Shown here piece after piece: positions 1 through 12,466 of a stretch of 64,000 nucleotides of DNA. Within the stretch, counting starts at the first letter, position 1, and every line of letters starts with the position of its first letter. This DNA comes from Nannobrachium achirus (lineage: Eukaryota; Chordata; Actinopteri; Myctophiformes; Myctophidae). A program made the position numbers and the translations under genes. Location: contig OY997642.1 of the NCBI GenBank assembly GCA_963921795.1, positions 2,947,946-3,011,945 on the forward strand, written 5' to 3'. Below the pieces are notes generated by a model. The model saw only the letters and a program-made list of their open reading frames with translations, was not told where the DNA came from and ran no database searches.

Positions 1-52
1 GAGAGAACATGATTAATATAAAACCTAACATAAATGTATTTATTGTTTACAA

Positions 53-323
53 CAGAGTTGTCATGCTCTTACCATAGAGTATATAAATATATATAATATT
101 AGAGTTGTCATGCTCCTACCATAGAGTATATAAATACATATATATAATATTAGAGTTGTCATGCTCCAACCATAGAGTATATAAATACATATATATAATA
201 TTAGAGTTGTCATGCTCCAACCATAGAGTATATAAATACATATATATAATATTAGAGTTGTCATGCTCCAACCATAGAGTATATAAATACATATATATAA
301 TATTAGAGTTGTCATGCTCCAAC
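53..323. repeat. 51-bp AT-rich minisatellite
   Basis: About five copies of a 51-bp unit containing AGAGTTGTCATGCTC and an AT-rich TATATAAATACATATATA stretch, with repeat starts at about 102, 152, 203, 254 and 305. Because 51 is a multiple of 3, open frames persist on both strands. I treat them as by-products. Confidence 0.95.
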
Positions 324-758
324 ATGCAGCATGGAACTCACTTCCTCTGCTGAGTCAAACTACGGTGTGCACAAAGGGACACTGCATGCAGCTGCACTGT
401 TCGTCCACCAGGTGGCGATATAATTATACTGTACAATACATTGAAAGGCAAGCGCATCGATTTAGTAGAAATTAATTTAGGGATATTTCCAACTCTGTTG
501 CACTTACAAAAACGATTTCTTTTTTTAAACATTACATTTTCCTCTCCACATCATCTGAAAGTATAAATTAATTCAGGCCTTACAGGGTTAAAGTCTATAT
601 TTTAATATTCTATTAAAATCGTAATGTTTTGCTAATTATTTTGGGGCAAAGAGCAGCGTTCAGAAATATAAGGTAAATGACTAACTCTTGCCTGTGGAGG
701 GCAGTGTTGTGCTTTTCAAACTAGATAATGGTGTTCCTGAAGAAACAACCCTGGGTCT
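324..758. other. No gene seen; one CTCF-like motif
   Basis: No convincing gene. Positions 403-420 read GTCCACCAGGTGGCGATA, which resembles the vertebrate CTCF core (CCACCAGGTGGC). The sequence is otherwise unremarkable and AT-rich. Confidence 0.5.
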
Positions 759-902
759 TCTGCTGTGTGTTCGACTCCTAGACCAAAGGGACGGTCCCAT
801 TTAAACTCTGCTGTGTGTTCGACCCCTAGACCAAAGGGACGATCCCATTTAAACTCTGCTGTGTGTTCGACCCCTAGACCAAAGGGACATCCCATTTAAA
901 AA
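759..902. repeat. 48-bp tandem repeat, three copies
   Basis: Three copies of a 48-bp unit with TCTGCTGTGTGTTCGAC and CCTAGACCAAAGGGAC, starting at 759, 807 and 855. Copies differ by single substitutions (GACTCC/GACCCC, GGTCCC/GATCCC). Confidence 0.9.
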
Positions 903-1600
903 AGATGCTCTTCATGCAGTACTCCTTGTCAACCAGCAGATGTCCCACCTGACTGCAGCGTACATCAGTAGTTATCTAACTTATTCATGTCAGACAAGGA
1001 CCCCCAAATTGACACTTATCAGCTCGCAGACCACCATTTGAAAAGATACACCAGGGACCCCCATGAAGAGAAGATTTCTACAGCTCCAGCAGTGATTCTC
1101 AACCATTTTAATTCCAATGACCCCCAGTTTGACTTTCATTAGGCTACTGATCCCCATTTAATGGCATTTCTATCTTTGGTACACCGCTTTTTTTTTTTTT
1201 TTTTTTTTTTTTTATAAAAGTATAAAATAATGGTTAAAGTGACACATGCTTTTTTGGGACTCCTTCCCAAGCCCCTTGTCCTTGTCCGTGGCATGTTTTA
1301 GATTTTCTGTTTTACACACCATTATAACGTTCTGATTTTGATCATAAATACCCAATTGACCCAGGTTATCTTCAGAATGTGTATGACACTGCTCTAGTGT
1401 CTAGCACTAGTGGCTCTCACATGTTTTATTAGCAAGGTCCTCCATAACTCTGAGAGTGTAATGGAACCATGTGCACCCTCTCAGAGTTACAGCCCTGTTA
1501 TGGTCATTCAGGGCGCAGCTCTCATGGGTTTCTGATAATATTATTGTCATTTGCCTGTGACATAAATGTCCACAACAAGTTAGCATGGCGACGGCCCCTG
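903..1600. repeat. Dispersed repeat fragments and a poly-T tract
   Basis: No gene. The stretch holds GGACCCCC-type repeat fragments, a T-run at 1189-1213, and a segment (about 1390-1530) that matches 30305-30450 in words such as AGCACTAG, ATGTTTTAT and CTCTCAGAGTTACAG. It is probably old transposon sequence. Confidence 0.5.
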
Positions 1601-1930
1601 CACCAACCTGCTCATCAGGAGCAGTTAGGGGTTCAGAGTCTTGATAATTAACACCAACCTGCTCATCAGGAGCAGTTAGGGGTTCAGAGTCTTGATAATT
1701 AACACCAACCTGCTCATCAGGAGCAGTTAGGGGTTCAGAGTCTTGATAATTAACACCAACCTGCTCATCAGGAGCAGTTAGGGGTTCAACCTGCTCATCA
1801 GGAGCAGTTAGGGGTTCAGAGTCTTGCTCAAGGACTCTTCGGCACTACAGTACAGTAACTCTGGGGGAGCCCGGGATCGACCCGGGAACCAAGCGTCCGC
1901 TCTACCTCCTGATCCACTGCCGCCCCAGGG
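1601..1930 (-). mobile_element. tRNA-derived SINE with an amplified internal segment
   Basis: Read on the minus strand, 1925-1800 has a tRNA-like head with A-box-like AGGAGGTAGAGC and B-box-like GGTCGATCCC, then the body seen in the SINEs at 24803 and 27318. A body segment (CACCAACCTGCTCATCAGG to CAGAGTCTTG) is repeated about 4.5 times with a 51-bp period (starts 1601, 1652, 1703, 1754). The minisatellite was therefore made from SINE sequence. Confidence 0.75.
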
Positions 1931-2700
1931 TATAAGGTGGGTTCCCCTTTCATGTTTCACTTCATTTCCCCTTCATTAGGTCTCACCTCGGCTGCAGAAC
2001 TGAACTGGAAGCACACATGACACCTTAATGTGTCAAAACAGGGAAGTCAATAACAGTAAACTCATTTAGTTTGGTTCCCTTTTATCCTGAAGCCAAATGT
2101 CACCTTTTACTCAAGTTACTGAGTTGTTGAATGCAGGCTTTTAAGGTTCTCAAACAGTGGGTCGGGACCCATTTGTGGGTCACAGACTGATTGTTATGGC
2201 TCACGACTCGAGTAAAAATGTTCTTTTCCTATATTTAAAAATATATATTTATTTAAAAAGATTTTTATTACATTTTTTATACGATTCCTTTAAATAATTG
2301 TATACATTTTAAAACAAACAAACGAACTAACTGTAATGTCCGTGACAGGACATTACTCAAACAAATCTAAGACATTCCATGAATAATAATTTTGTATATT
2401 TTATACACCTCTAGAAGTAATATGAAAACAAAAGACTCTTGCACACCTACAGCGACAGGTGCTGTCGAGGAGAGACCAAACAATGGTCGGTGAACTGAAT
2501 AAAAAACCAACATAAGGTTGGTTCAAACTAGGGGCAAAAGTTTGCCTGATGAAGGTTTAAATACCGAAACGTTGTATTTCCCTATTAAATCCCCCTTTTT
2601 TGCATTTGAAGACAGTGTGTGTGGAGTCTTTGCCTATTGTGATGTTTGGATAAAAATCTGTAGGATTTGGGGTTTTACAAAAATCGGCCTCCTGATGGCT
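1931..2700. other. No gene; transposon-like remnants and a ribozyme-like core
   Basis: 2138-2230 resembles the GGGTCGGGACCC repeat at 30890 and 62930. 2540-2575 contains CTGATGA, a short possible stem, and CCGAAACG. That arrangement occurs in fish retroelement tails and superficially matches a hammerhead core. No coding gene is supported. Confidence 0.4.
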
Positions 2701-2704
2701 CTAT

Positions 2705-2812
2705 ACTTTGATTGATTGAGTATTTATTAGAAGTTTGCTTAGGAAAAGGTACAGTTTCACCACAGCACAGTTCACCGGTACAAGGTCAACTAAAAGGATA
2801 CGCTCAGGAAAG
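2705..2812 (-). mobile_element. LINE 3' end fragment (CAAT-tailed family)
   Basis: On the minus strand this is the same 3' UTR as at 11274, 35760 and 61540 (TGTACCGGTGAACTGTGCTG, then CTAATAAATACTCAATCAATC). It is short and truncated. Confidence 0.75.
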
Positions 2813-2824
2813 CACATGGCTTAT

Positions 2825-5800
2825 TGTGGGCTCGCCTGAAAGGCGAGCACACTTTAGATATTGTCATTATTTATCTATCAGGCAGGCAGTCATATAAGTT
2901 CTCCTCAAAAACTTTGGCACCTTTCTACTCCTACATACTTACACCGAAAATCGATATATAAAACATCAATGTGTTCAGCTTACTGTGGGGACGTTTGCTG
3001 TTACTTTTTACAGCAATCGGCCAAAGGGTGGCGCTGTAGGAAGTCTTCAAAAGTGTAAACTTTGAACAGGTATAGGTCATGCTCTAGTTTGACGTACAGC
3101 CATGAAACCTGGACACACTTAGGCGTCTCCTCATGCCGAATCAACTTTGACACTCTGACTGTTGACCTCTGACCTTTAGATCTCCCGCCATTTTGAATCG
3201 TATGAAAAACTGTAAAAATCTATCTCCTTCTGGGATTTTCCTGTTGCCCGCAAAAAAAAATTTCACATGAACTTTGGACCAATACGGTCAAACTGATAAA
3301 CCAGAAGTGAAACATTTTTTTTTATAGTCCAAATATCACTGAAACCAATCTTATTCCAATTGGCCAAAGGGGGGTGCTATATGAAGCGTTTGAAAATTCA
3401 AACTTCAAACGGGCATAAGTCATGACTTGTTTTTCGTTTGAAGACATGCAACTTGCTTACACGCGTGCTTTGACTCAAGCGGAAGACATCTGTGTCTTTA
3501 AGTAAGCTCCGCCCTTAGATTTTCCGCCATTTTGAGCAGTTTGTAAAGCCCTTAAACCCGCTTTTATTTTGGAATTTTCGCGTCAGGTGCACAAAACTTT
3601 TTTTTATATGAACTTTTGACCAATATCTAAAGATCTGTCACATCGGATAAAAAAAAATTGAAACATGCATTTTTTATAATTCAATGAATATTGCAGTTTT
3701 ATGCAAATTATTCTTCTGCCTCTAAATCATACATGCAAAGTAACATGTTCATGGCATTTGGCAAAGATGTAGAGGGTTAGTCCAAATATCACTAAAACCA
3801 ATCTTACCCCAATTGGCCAAAGGGGGGTGCTATATCATTGTGAAACGCTTAAACCCGTTTTTATTCTGGGATTTTTTTGCAATTTGCATGAAACATTCTA
3901 CACACAATCTAAGGACCTTTATCTAACATGCCTATGAAGCGCACACTAAAAAATAATAAAATAATAATAATAATAAATATAGCTGCAAACAGCGATAAAG
4001 TGGCAAAAAACACCTCAAATCATGAACACAGCCTGCGATGTGCGTGAAATCTTGCAAGCACATTCCCACTAGGTCAAGGAACAGATGCCACCCTTCTCAC
4101 ATTGGCCTGTTATAGCGCCACCAGCGGGTCAACTTTTGCATCACACATTTCTGGAACAAAATGCCTCAAATCATGCATGCAGCGTCCGATTGCGTCAGTA
4201 ACTTCAAAGAGAGCACTGCCTGCGATTGACATTTTGTACTTTTATAGCCATTGTTTTCTGGCTTGAAGCGAGCCCACAATTGTTTCGAAGGAACAATATT
4301 TTCTAGTTGTGGGCTCGCCTATAAGGCGAGCACACTTTAGATATTGTCATTATTGTGGGCTCGCCTGTAAGGCGAGCACACTTTAGATATTGTCATTATT
4401 TATCTATCAGTCAACAGTAGACGGGAACTTTGTCCGCTTTCAACTCCTACATACTTAGTGAGAAAATGAAAATAAAAACATCAATGTGTTCAGCTTACTG
4501 TGGCGACGCGTGCTATTACTTTTTACAGCAATCGGCCAAATGGTGGCGCTGCAGGAAGCCTTCGAAAGTGCGAACTTTGAACAGGTATAGCTCATGCTGT
4601 GTTATACATACAGCCATGAAACCTGTATACACTTATGCGTCTCCTCATGCCGAACAACTTTTACCCTCTAACTTTTGACCTCTGACCTTTAGGTCTCCCA
4701 CAATTCGGAATTATATGAAAAACAGTAAAAATCTATCTCCTCCTGGGTTTTTTTCGTTACGCGCACGAAACTTTTTTCACATGAACTTTGGACCAATACG
4801 GTCAAACTGTCTGGTCGGATTTATTTTAAAGTGAAATATATATTTTTAATAATTCAATCAATATTGCGGTTTTATGCAAATTATTCTTCGGCCTCTAAAT
4901 CATACATGCAAAGTTACACGTTCATGGCATTTGGCAAAGATGTGGAGGGTTAGTCAAAGTATCACTGAAACCAATTTTATTCCAATCGGCCAAAGGGGGG
5001 CGCTATACGAAGCGTTTGAAAATTCAAACTTCAAGCGGGCATAAGTCATGACTCATTTCGTTTGAAGACATGCAACTTGTTACACGCGTGCTTTGACTCG
5101 AGCGGAAGACATCTGTGTCATTGTTAAGTAAGCTCCGCCCTTCGGTTTTCCGCCATTTTGAGCAGTTTGTAAAACGCGTAAACCCGCTTTTATTCTGGAA
5201 TTTTCGCTCCACGTGCACAAAACTTTTTTTACGTGAACTTTGGACCGATATCTAAAGATCTGTCAGATCGGATTTCTTTAAAATTGAAACATGCCTTTTT
5301 AAATAAATTCAATGAATATTGCAGTTTTATGCAAATTATTCTTCTGCCTCTAAATCATACATGCAAAGTAACATGTTCATGGCATTTGGCAAAGATGTAG
5401 AGTGTTAGTCCAAATATCACTAAAACCAATCTTACCCCAATTGGCCAAAGGGGGGCGCTATATCATTTTGAGCAGTTTGTGAAACGCTTAAACCCGTTAG
5501 GATTTTTATTTGCAATTTGCATGAAACATTCTACACACGATCTAAGGACCTTTATCTAATATGCCTATGAAGTGCACACACACAAAAAAAAATAATAATA
5601 ATGAATATAGCTGCAAGCAGCGATAAAGTGGCCAAAGCCAAAAACACCTCAAATCATGAACACAGCCTGCAATGTGCGTGAAATCTTGCAAGCACATTCC
5701 CAATAGGTCAAGGAACAGATACCACCCTTCTTACATTGGCCTGTTATAGCGCCACCAGCGGGTCAACTTTTGCACAACACATTTTTGGAACAAAATGGAC

Positions 5801-8800
5801 CAATCTTTGACGTCAGTAACGTCAAAGAGAGCACTGCCTGCGATCTTGACATTTTGTACTTTTATAGCCATCGTTTTCTGGCTTGAAGCGAGCCCACAAT
5901 TGTTTCGAAGGAACAATATTTTTCTAGTTTAGTAAGTTCTCCTCAAAACTTCGGTTCCTTTCTACTCCTACATACTTAGTGAGAAAATGAAAATAAAAAC
6001 ATCAATGTGTTCAGTTTACTGTGGCGAAGTGTGCTATTACTTTTTACAGCAATCGGCCAAATGTTGGCGCTGTAGGAAGCCTTCGAAAGTGCGAACTTTG
6101 AACAGGTATAGCTCATGCTGTGTTATACATACAGCCATGAAACCTGTATACACTTATGCGTCTCCTCATGCCGAACAACTTTTACCTTCTAACTTTTGAC
6201 CTCTGACCTTTAGGTCTCCCACAATTCGGAATTATATGAAAAACAGTAAAAATCTATCTCCTCCTGGGATTTTCGCGTCAAGTGCACAAAACTTTTTTCA
6301 CATGAACTTTGGACCAATACGATCAAACTGTCTGGTCGGATTTCTTTTAAAGTGAAATATAATTTTTTAATAATTCAATCAATATTGCGGTTTTATGCAA
6401 ATTATTCTTCGGCCTCTAAATCATACATGCAAAGTTACACGTTCATGGCATTTGGCAAAGATGTGGAGGGTTAGTCAAAGTATCACTGAAACCAATTTTA
6501 TTCCAATCGGCCAAAGGGGGGCACTATACGAAGCGTTTGAAAATTCAAACTTCAAACGGGCATAAGTCATGACTCGTTTCGTTTGAAGACATGCAACTTG
6601 TTACACGCGTGCTTTGACTCAAGCGGAAGACATCTGTGTCGTTGTTAAGTAAGCTCCGCCCTTCGATTTTCCGCCATTTTGAGCAGTTTGTAAAACGCGT
6701 AAACCCGCTTTTATTCTGGAATTTTCGCTCCACGTGCACAAAACCTTTTTTACATGAACTTTGGACCGATATCTAAAGATCTGTCAGATCGGATTTCTTT
6801 AAAATTGAAACATGCTTTTTAAAATAAATTCAATGAATATTGCAGTTTTATGCAAATTATTCTTCTGCCTCTAAATCATACATGCAAAGTAACATGTTCA
6901 TGGCATTTGGCAAAGATGTGTAGAGTGTTAGTCCAAATATCACTAAAACCAATCTTACCCCCAAAAAGGGGGGCGCTATATCATTTTGAGCAGTTTGTGA
7001 AACGTTTAAACCCGTTAGGATTTTTTTTTGCAATTTGCATGAAACATTCTACACACAATCTAAGGACCTTTATCTAATATGCCTATGAAGTGCACACACA
7101 CAAAAAATTTAAAATAATAAATATAGCTGCAAGCAGCGATAAAGTGGCCAAAGCCAAAAACACCTCAAATCATGAACACAGCCTGCAATGTGCGTGAAAT
7201 CTTGCAAGCACATTCCCAATAGGTCAAGGAGCAGATACCACCCTTCTTACATTGGCCTGTTATAGCGCCACCAGCGGGTCAACTTTTGCACAACACATTT
7301 TTGGAACAAAATGGACCAATCTTTGACGTCAGTAACGTCAAAGAGAGCACTGCCTGCGATCTTGACATTTTGTACATTTATAGCCATTGTTTTCTGGCTT
7401 GAAGCGAGCCCACAATTGTTTCGAAGGAACAATATTTTCTAGTTTATATACTAGTGCAAGTATCAAAAACTTCGGTTCCTTTCTACTCCTACATACTTAG
7501 TGAGAAAATGAAAATAAAAACATCAATGTGTTCAGTTTACAGTGGCGAAGTGTGCTATTATTTTTTATAGCAATCGGCCAAATGGTGGCGCTGTAGGAAG
7601 CCTTCGAAAGTGCGATCTTTGAACAGGTATAGCTCATGCTGTGTTATACATACAGCCATGAAACCTGTATACACTTATGCGTCTCCTCATGCCGAACAAC
7701 TTTTACCCTCTAACTTTTGACCTCTGACCTTTAGGTCTCCCACAATTCGGAATAATATGAAAAACAGTAAAAATCTATCTCCTCCTGGGTTTTTTTCGTT
7801 ACGCGCACGAAACTTTTTTCACATGAACTTTGGACCAAAGTGAAATATAATTTTTTAATAATTCAATCAATATTGCGGTTTTATGCAAATTATTCTTCGG
7901 CCTCTAAATCATACATGCAAAGTTACACGTTCATGGCATTTGGCAAAGATGTGGAGGGTTAGTCAAAGTATCACTGAAAATAATTTTATTCCAATCGGCC
8001 AAAGGGGGGCGCTATACGAAGCGTCTGAAAATTCAAACTTCAAACGGGCATAAGTCATGACTCGTTTCGTTTGAAGACATGCAACTTGTTACACGCGTGC
8101 TTTGACTCAAGCGGAAGACATCTGTGTCGTTGTTAAGTAAGCTCCGCCCTTCGATTTTCCGCCATTTTGAGCAGTTTGTAAAACGCGTAAACCCGCTTTT
8201 ATTCTGGAATTTTCGCGTCACGTGCACAAAACTTTTTTTACGTGAACTTTGGACCGATATCTAAAGATCTGTCAGATCGGATTTCTTTAACATTGAAACA
8301 TGCTTTTTTAAATAATTCAAACAATATTGCATTTTTATGCAAATTATTCTTCTGCCTCTAAAACATACATGCAAAGTCACATTTTCATGACAAAATAGTG
8401 TAGAGGGTTAGTTCAAATATCACTGAAACCAATCTTACCCCAAATGGCCAAAGGGGGGCGCTATATAATTTTGAGCAGTTTGTAAAACGCTTAAACCCGT
8501 TTTTATTCTAGGATTTTTTTTTTGCAATTTGCATGAAACATTCTACACGCAATCTAAGGACCTTTATCTAACATGCCTATGAAGTGCACACAAAAAAATT
8601 ATAAAATAATAATAATAAATATAGCTGCAAGCAGCGATAAAGTGTCCAAAGCCAAAAACACCTCAAATCATGAACACAGCCTGGGATGTGCGTGAAATCT
8701 TGCAAGCACATTCCCAATAGGTCAAGGAACAGATACCAACCTTCTCACATTGGCCTGTTATAGCGCCACCAGCGGGTCAACTTTTGCACAACACATTTTT

Positions 8801-10473
8801 GGAACAAAATGGACCAATCTTTGACGTCAGTAACGTCAAAGAGAGCACTGCCTGCGATCTTGACATTTTGTGCTTTTATAGCCATTGTTTTCTGGCTTGA
8901 AGCGAGCCCACAATTGTTTCGAAGGAACAATATTTTTCTAGTTTATATACTAGTGCAAGTATCAAAAACTCCGGTTCCTTTCTACTCCTACATACTTAGT
9001 GAGAAAATGAAAATAAAAACATCAATGTGTTCAGTTTACAGTGGCGAAGTGTGCTATTATTTTTTATAGCAATCGGCCAAATGGTGGCGCTGTAGGAAGC
9101 CTTCGAAAGTGCGATCTTTGAACAGGTATAGCTCATGCTGTGTTATACATACAGCCATGAAACCTGTATACACTTATGCGTCTCCTCATGCCGAACAACT
9201 TTTACCCTCTAACTTTTGACCTCTGACCTTTAGGTCTCCCACAATTCGGAATAATATGAAAAACAGTAAAAATCTATCTCCTCCTGGGTTTTTTTCGTTA
9301 CGCGCACAAAACTTTTTTCACATGAACTTTGGACCAATACGGTCAAACTGTCTGGTCGGATTTCTTTTAAAGTGAAATATCATTTTTTTAATAATTCAAT
9401 CAATATTGCGGTTTTATGCAAATTATTCTTCGGCCTCTAAATCATACATGCAAAGTTACACGTTCATGGCATTTGGCAAAGATGTGGAGAGTTAGTCAAA
9501 GTATCACTGAAACCAATTTTATTCCAATCGGCCAAAGGGGGGCGCTATACGAAGCGTTTGAAAATTCAAACTTCAAACGGGCATAAGTCATGACTCGTTT
9601 TGTTTGAAGACATGCAACTTGTTACACGCGTGCTTTGACTCGAGCGGAAGACATCTGTGTGGTTGTTAAGTAAGCTCCGCCCTTCGATTTTCCGCCATTT
9701 CGAGCAGTTTGTAAAACGCGTAAACCCGCTTTTATTCTGGAATTTTCGCTCCACGTGCACAAAACTTTTTTTACGTGAACTTTGGACCGATATCTAAAGA
9801 TCTGTCAGATCGGATTTCTTTAAAATTCAAACATGCTTTTTTAAATAAATTCAATGAATATTGCAGTTTTATGCAAATTATTCTTCTGCCTCTAAATCAT
9901 ACATGCAAAGTAACATGTTCATGGCATTTGGCAAAGATGTAGAGTGTTAGTCCAAATATCACTAAAACCAATCTTACCCCAATTGGCCAAAGGGGGGCGC
10001 TATATCATTTTGAGCAGTTTGTGAAACGCTTAAACCCGTTAGGATTTTTTTAGCAATTTGCATGAAACATTCTACACACAATCTAAGGACCTTTATCTAA
10101 TATGCCTATGAAGTGCACACACACACACAAAATAAAATAATAATAATAAATATAGCTGCAAGCAGCGATAAAGTGGCCAAAGCCAAAAACACCTCAAATC
10201 ATGAACACAGCCTGCAATGTGCGTGAAATCTTGCAAGCACATTCCCAATAGGTCAAGGAACAGATACCACCCTTCTTACATTGGCCTGTTATAGCGCCAC
10301 CAGTGGGTCAACTTTTGCACAACACATTTTTGGAACAAAATGGACCAATCTTTGACGTCAGTAACGTCAAAGAGAGCACTGCCTGCGATCTTGATATTTT
10401 GTACTTTTATAGCCATTGTTTTCTGGCTTGAAGCGAGCCCACAATTGTTTCGAAGGAACAATATTTTTCTAGT
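2825..10473 (+). mobile_element. Head-to-tail array of ~1.5-kb Helitron-like units
   Basis: Five related units. Each ends with GCGAGCCCACAAT, a hairpin built on ATTGTT...GAACAAT, then CTAG followed by T. The CTAG ends fall at 4303-4306, 5924-5927, 7439-7442, 8938-8941 and 10469-10472, so spacing is about 1621, 1515, 1499 and 1531 bases. Unit 1 and the start of unit 2 carry the complementary left motif TTGTGGGCTCGCC within a hairpin (2825, 4307, 4354). Later units have lost it. A hairpin just before CTRR and T is the known Helitron 3' end, and subterminal inverted repeats occur in the Helentron/Helitron2 group. No Rep/helicase frame is present, so the units are non-autonomous. The 61-, 64- and 70-aa frames that recur are by-products of unit identity. 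Each unit also contains GGGGGCGCTATA words and two ATGCAAATTATTCTTC segments. Confidence 0.7.
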
Positions 10474-11160
10474 TCTTTTTGGAGCTGTGTGGAACACAAG
10501 CTCCCTATACGTGGCCGTGTGTGTGGGTCTGTCTGTCTCCGTCCGTCCGTCCGTCCGTGTAGCCTAAACTTCGGCGCGTAACTAGTGCCGCACCATTTAC
10601 GCCACTCGTGCAATATATACATCAAAATGTGCGGCTCGGCCGGGAATGGTGTTCTATTACCTTTCGTTCCGATCCGCCTTACCATGCCGACGTAATCGGC
10701 AAAAAATGACGCTTAATTGTCCCCATTGACTTATAATGGGACAATGCAAGAAATCACTTTCAAGTATTTTTCTCTCGTAAACCATAGGAGCTACAGTTTC
10801 AAACCTCAGAGAGGAGATTCATAATGATTTTAACAATGAATCGAAAAATAATTACATCACTCGGCCTCATGGTGGCGCTATAACGGCCCACTTTACGTTT
10901 TGCACCGTAACTCTTGAACCGTAGATCGGAAAATTAAAATTATTTTTTCCTTGGGTCAAGACGCATCTCCCCATATAGGCCATATAGGCCACGCCCATTT
11001 GCGCCAGGATAGATTTTCCGCCATCTTGAATTTTCTCCAAAACACACTTTTTGCTCCTTTTCCTACATATTTTCTTCAAATGTCACAAAAATCGGTAAAC
11101 ATGATCCTGGGTGACCAGAGAGGTGCTGTTGAGTCTAGCCTGCCCTGAGCATCAACTGCA

Positions 11161-11228
<68 letters not shown>

Positions 11229-11252
11229 CTCCACTTCGAACAGAGGTTCGAT
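10474..11252 (+). mobile_element. Helitron-like element with GGAGCT ends and a (CA)n tract
   Basis: It begins right after the CTAG of the array. Near the start is the hairpin GGAGCTGTGTGGAACACAAGCTCC split by a loop, then a TCTGTCTGTCTCCGTCCGTC tract. Near the end is AGCTCC followed by a second hairpin CGAAC-AGAG-GTTCG (about 11236-11251). A (CA)n tract fills 11163-11226. The layout matches the other elements in this window that have a left hairpin, a complementary right motif and a terminal hairpin. No protein is encoded. Confidence 0.6.
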
Positions 11253-11273
11253 TTTTTATTTATTTTTTACTGA

Positions 11274-11456
11274 CCATATCTACTGCATAGTACTGTGTTC
11301 TATTTGTCTGTCATTCAATGTTATATGAGATACTTAAATGGTTTCCTATGGAAATACGCTTAGTCTTTTCTAGGATCTCCTTTTAGTAGACCTTGTACCA
11401 GTGAACTGTACTGTCATGAAACTGAACCTTTTTCTATGCAAACTTCTAATAAAGTC

Positions 11457-11513
<57 letters not shown>
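11274..11513 (+). mobile_element. LINE 3' end with (CAAT)n tail
   Basis: 3' UTR of the LINE family also seen at 35760 and 61540: ACTGCATAGTACTGTGTTC, then ACCAGTGAACTGTAC, then TAATAAAGTCTTCAATCAAT with about 13 CAAT units (11460-11512). This is a 5'-truncated insertion. Confidence 0.85.
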
Positions 11514-11514
<1 letters not shown>

Positions 11515-11710
11515 GGGTTCAACAAGAATGGACAGGTTGCAAAGACCGTTGGTATTCCCTGTGAGGGAGCCAAACAGAACAACTTCCAACTTGCCTCTTT
11601 TGTTGTTGTACAGGTTTGTGCAAAGCTTGGTGTCCTCAAGGCAGGTCATATGAGCCTGACTGCATACAGAGACAGGAGGACTGCTTGAATAGACGATATG
11701 ATAAGTAGTA
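11514..11710. other. No recognised gene
   Basis: A stretch after the LINE tail with no supportable coding or RNA feature. The words GAGCCTGACTGCATACAGAG at 11650 recur at 12082. Confidence 0.4.
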
Positions 11711-12110
11711 CCAGTAAGACTCCCTAATCGGGAGATAAGCGACCGTCAGGTCGCAGCGTGAGATTAGGTCCAGAAATGTGCTGAAAAAATCGGCCTGATG
11801 GTGGCGCTATATGGGACAGATCCATGTTGATGAGATGAGTGTAGACATACTGTGTAGCGATTTGCGTGATTTTAGGGCACAAATTGTAGGAGCTGTGTCC
11901 GTAAATGTGTTTTGCAAGAACCGGCCTCATGGTGGCGCTAGAAGAGGGGCATGTGAGAAAAGAGGAGATCCATGTTGATGAGATGTGTGTAGACATCTCT
12001 TTGTCTGTGGCAGAGGGGACTGCCCCATAGGTGGAACTCCCATTGGGTAGAACAGCGTCGGCAGGTTAGATAATCACCCGCGAGCCTGACTGCATACAGA
12101 GACAGGAGGA
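11711..12110 (-). mobile_element. Helitron-like element fragment, minus orientation
   Basis: On the minus strand it ends in a CTCCCGATTAGGGAG hairpin, TCTTA, then CTGG followed by T (CCAG on + at 11711). Inside is GCGACCTGACGGTCGC. It continues with GGTGGCGCTATATGGGACAG and TGTAGACATA words shared with 15300-15560 and 15830-16280. It is non-coding. Confidence 0.6.
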
Positions 12111-12414
12111 CTTGCGGATTAGATGATAATATTTGCAGCTTTTATCACCCCTGAAACCCAATCATCTTCATCGGTATGTGTTTTCACTGCATTGTGTGAG
12201 AGCAAACACAACGGCACTCATGCCTCCAGCAGGCTCATTTCATAGCTCCTCAATGAGTCACCTTTGGTAGAAAAAACAAGTGATATTTTACAATAAAATG
12301 TCTGTCATCATTCGCTTTGGGTTTCTCCCCACATCGGTGAACGGCCTAGATCTTGCATGGAATACAGTACGTACAGGCTACGTTTCCCCAAGGTAAACTA
12401 AGGTGATACCCCCC

Positions 12415-12466
<52 letters not shown>

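Noticed and set aside
1601..1825. CRISPR-like repeat array
   Set aside because: There are no unique spacers; the whole 51-bp unit repeats and matches a SINE body in a vertebrate genome.
2333..2356. GTAATGTCC/GGACATTAC hairpin as a terminator or regulatory RNA
   Set aside because: A single short palindrome in AT-rich repeat DNA, with no gene next to it.
5024..10497. Recurring 61-, 64- and 70-aa frames in the 1.5-kb units
   Set aside because: They recur because the units are near-identical DNA. They are short, sit on both strands, and one or more units break each frame.
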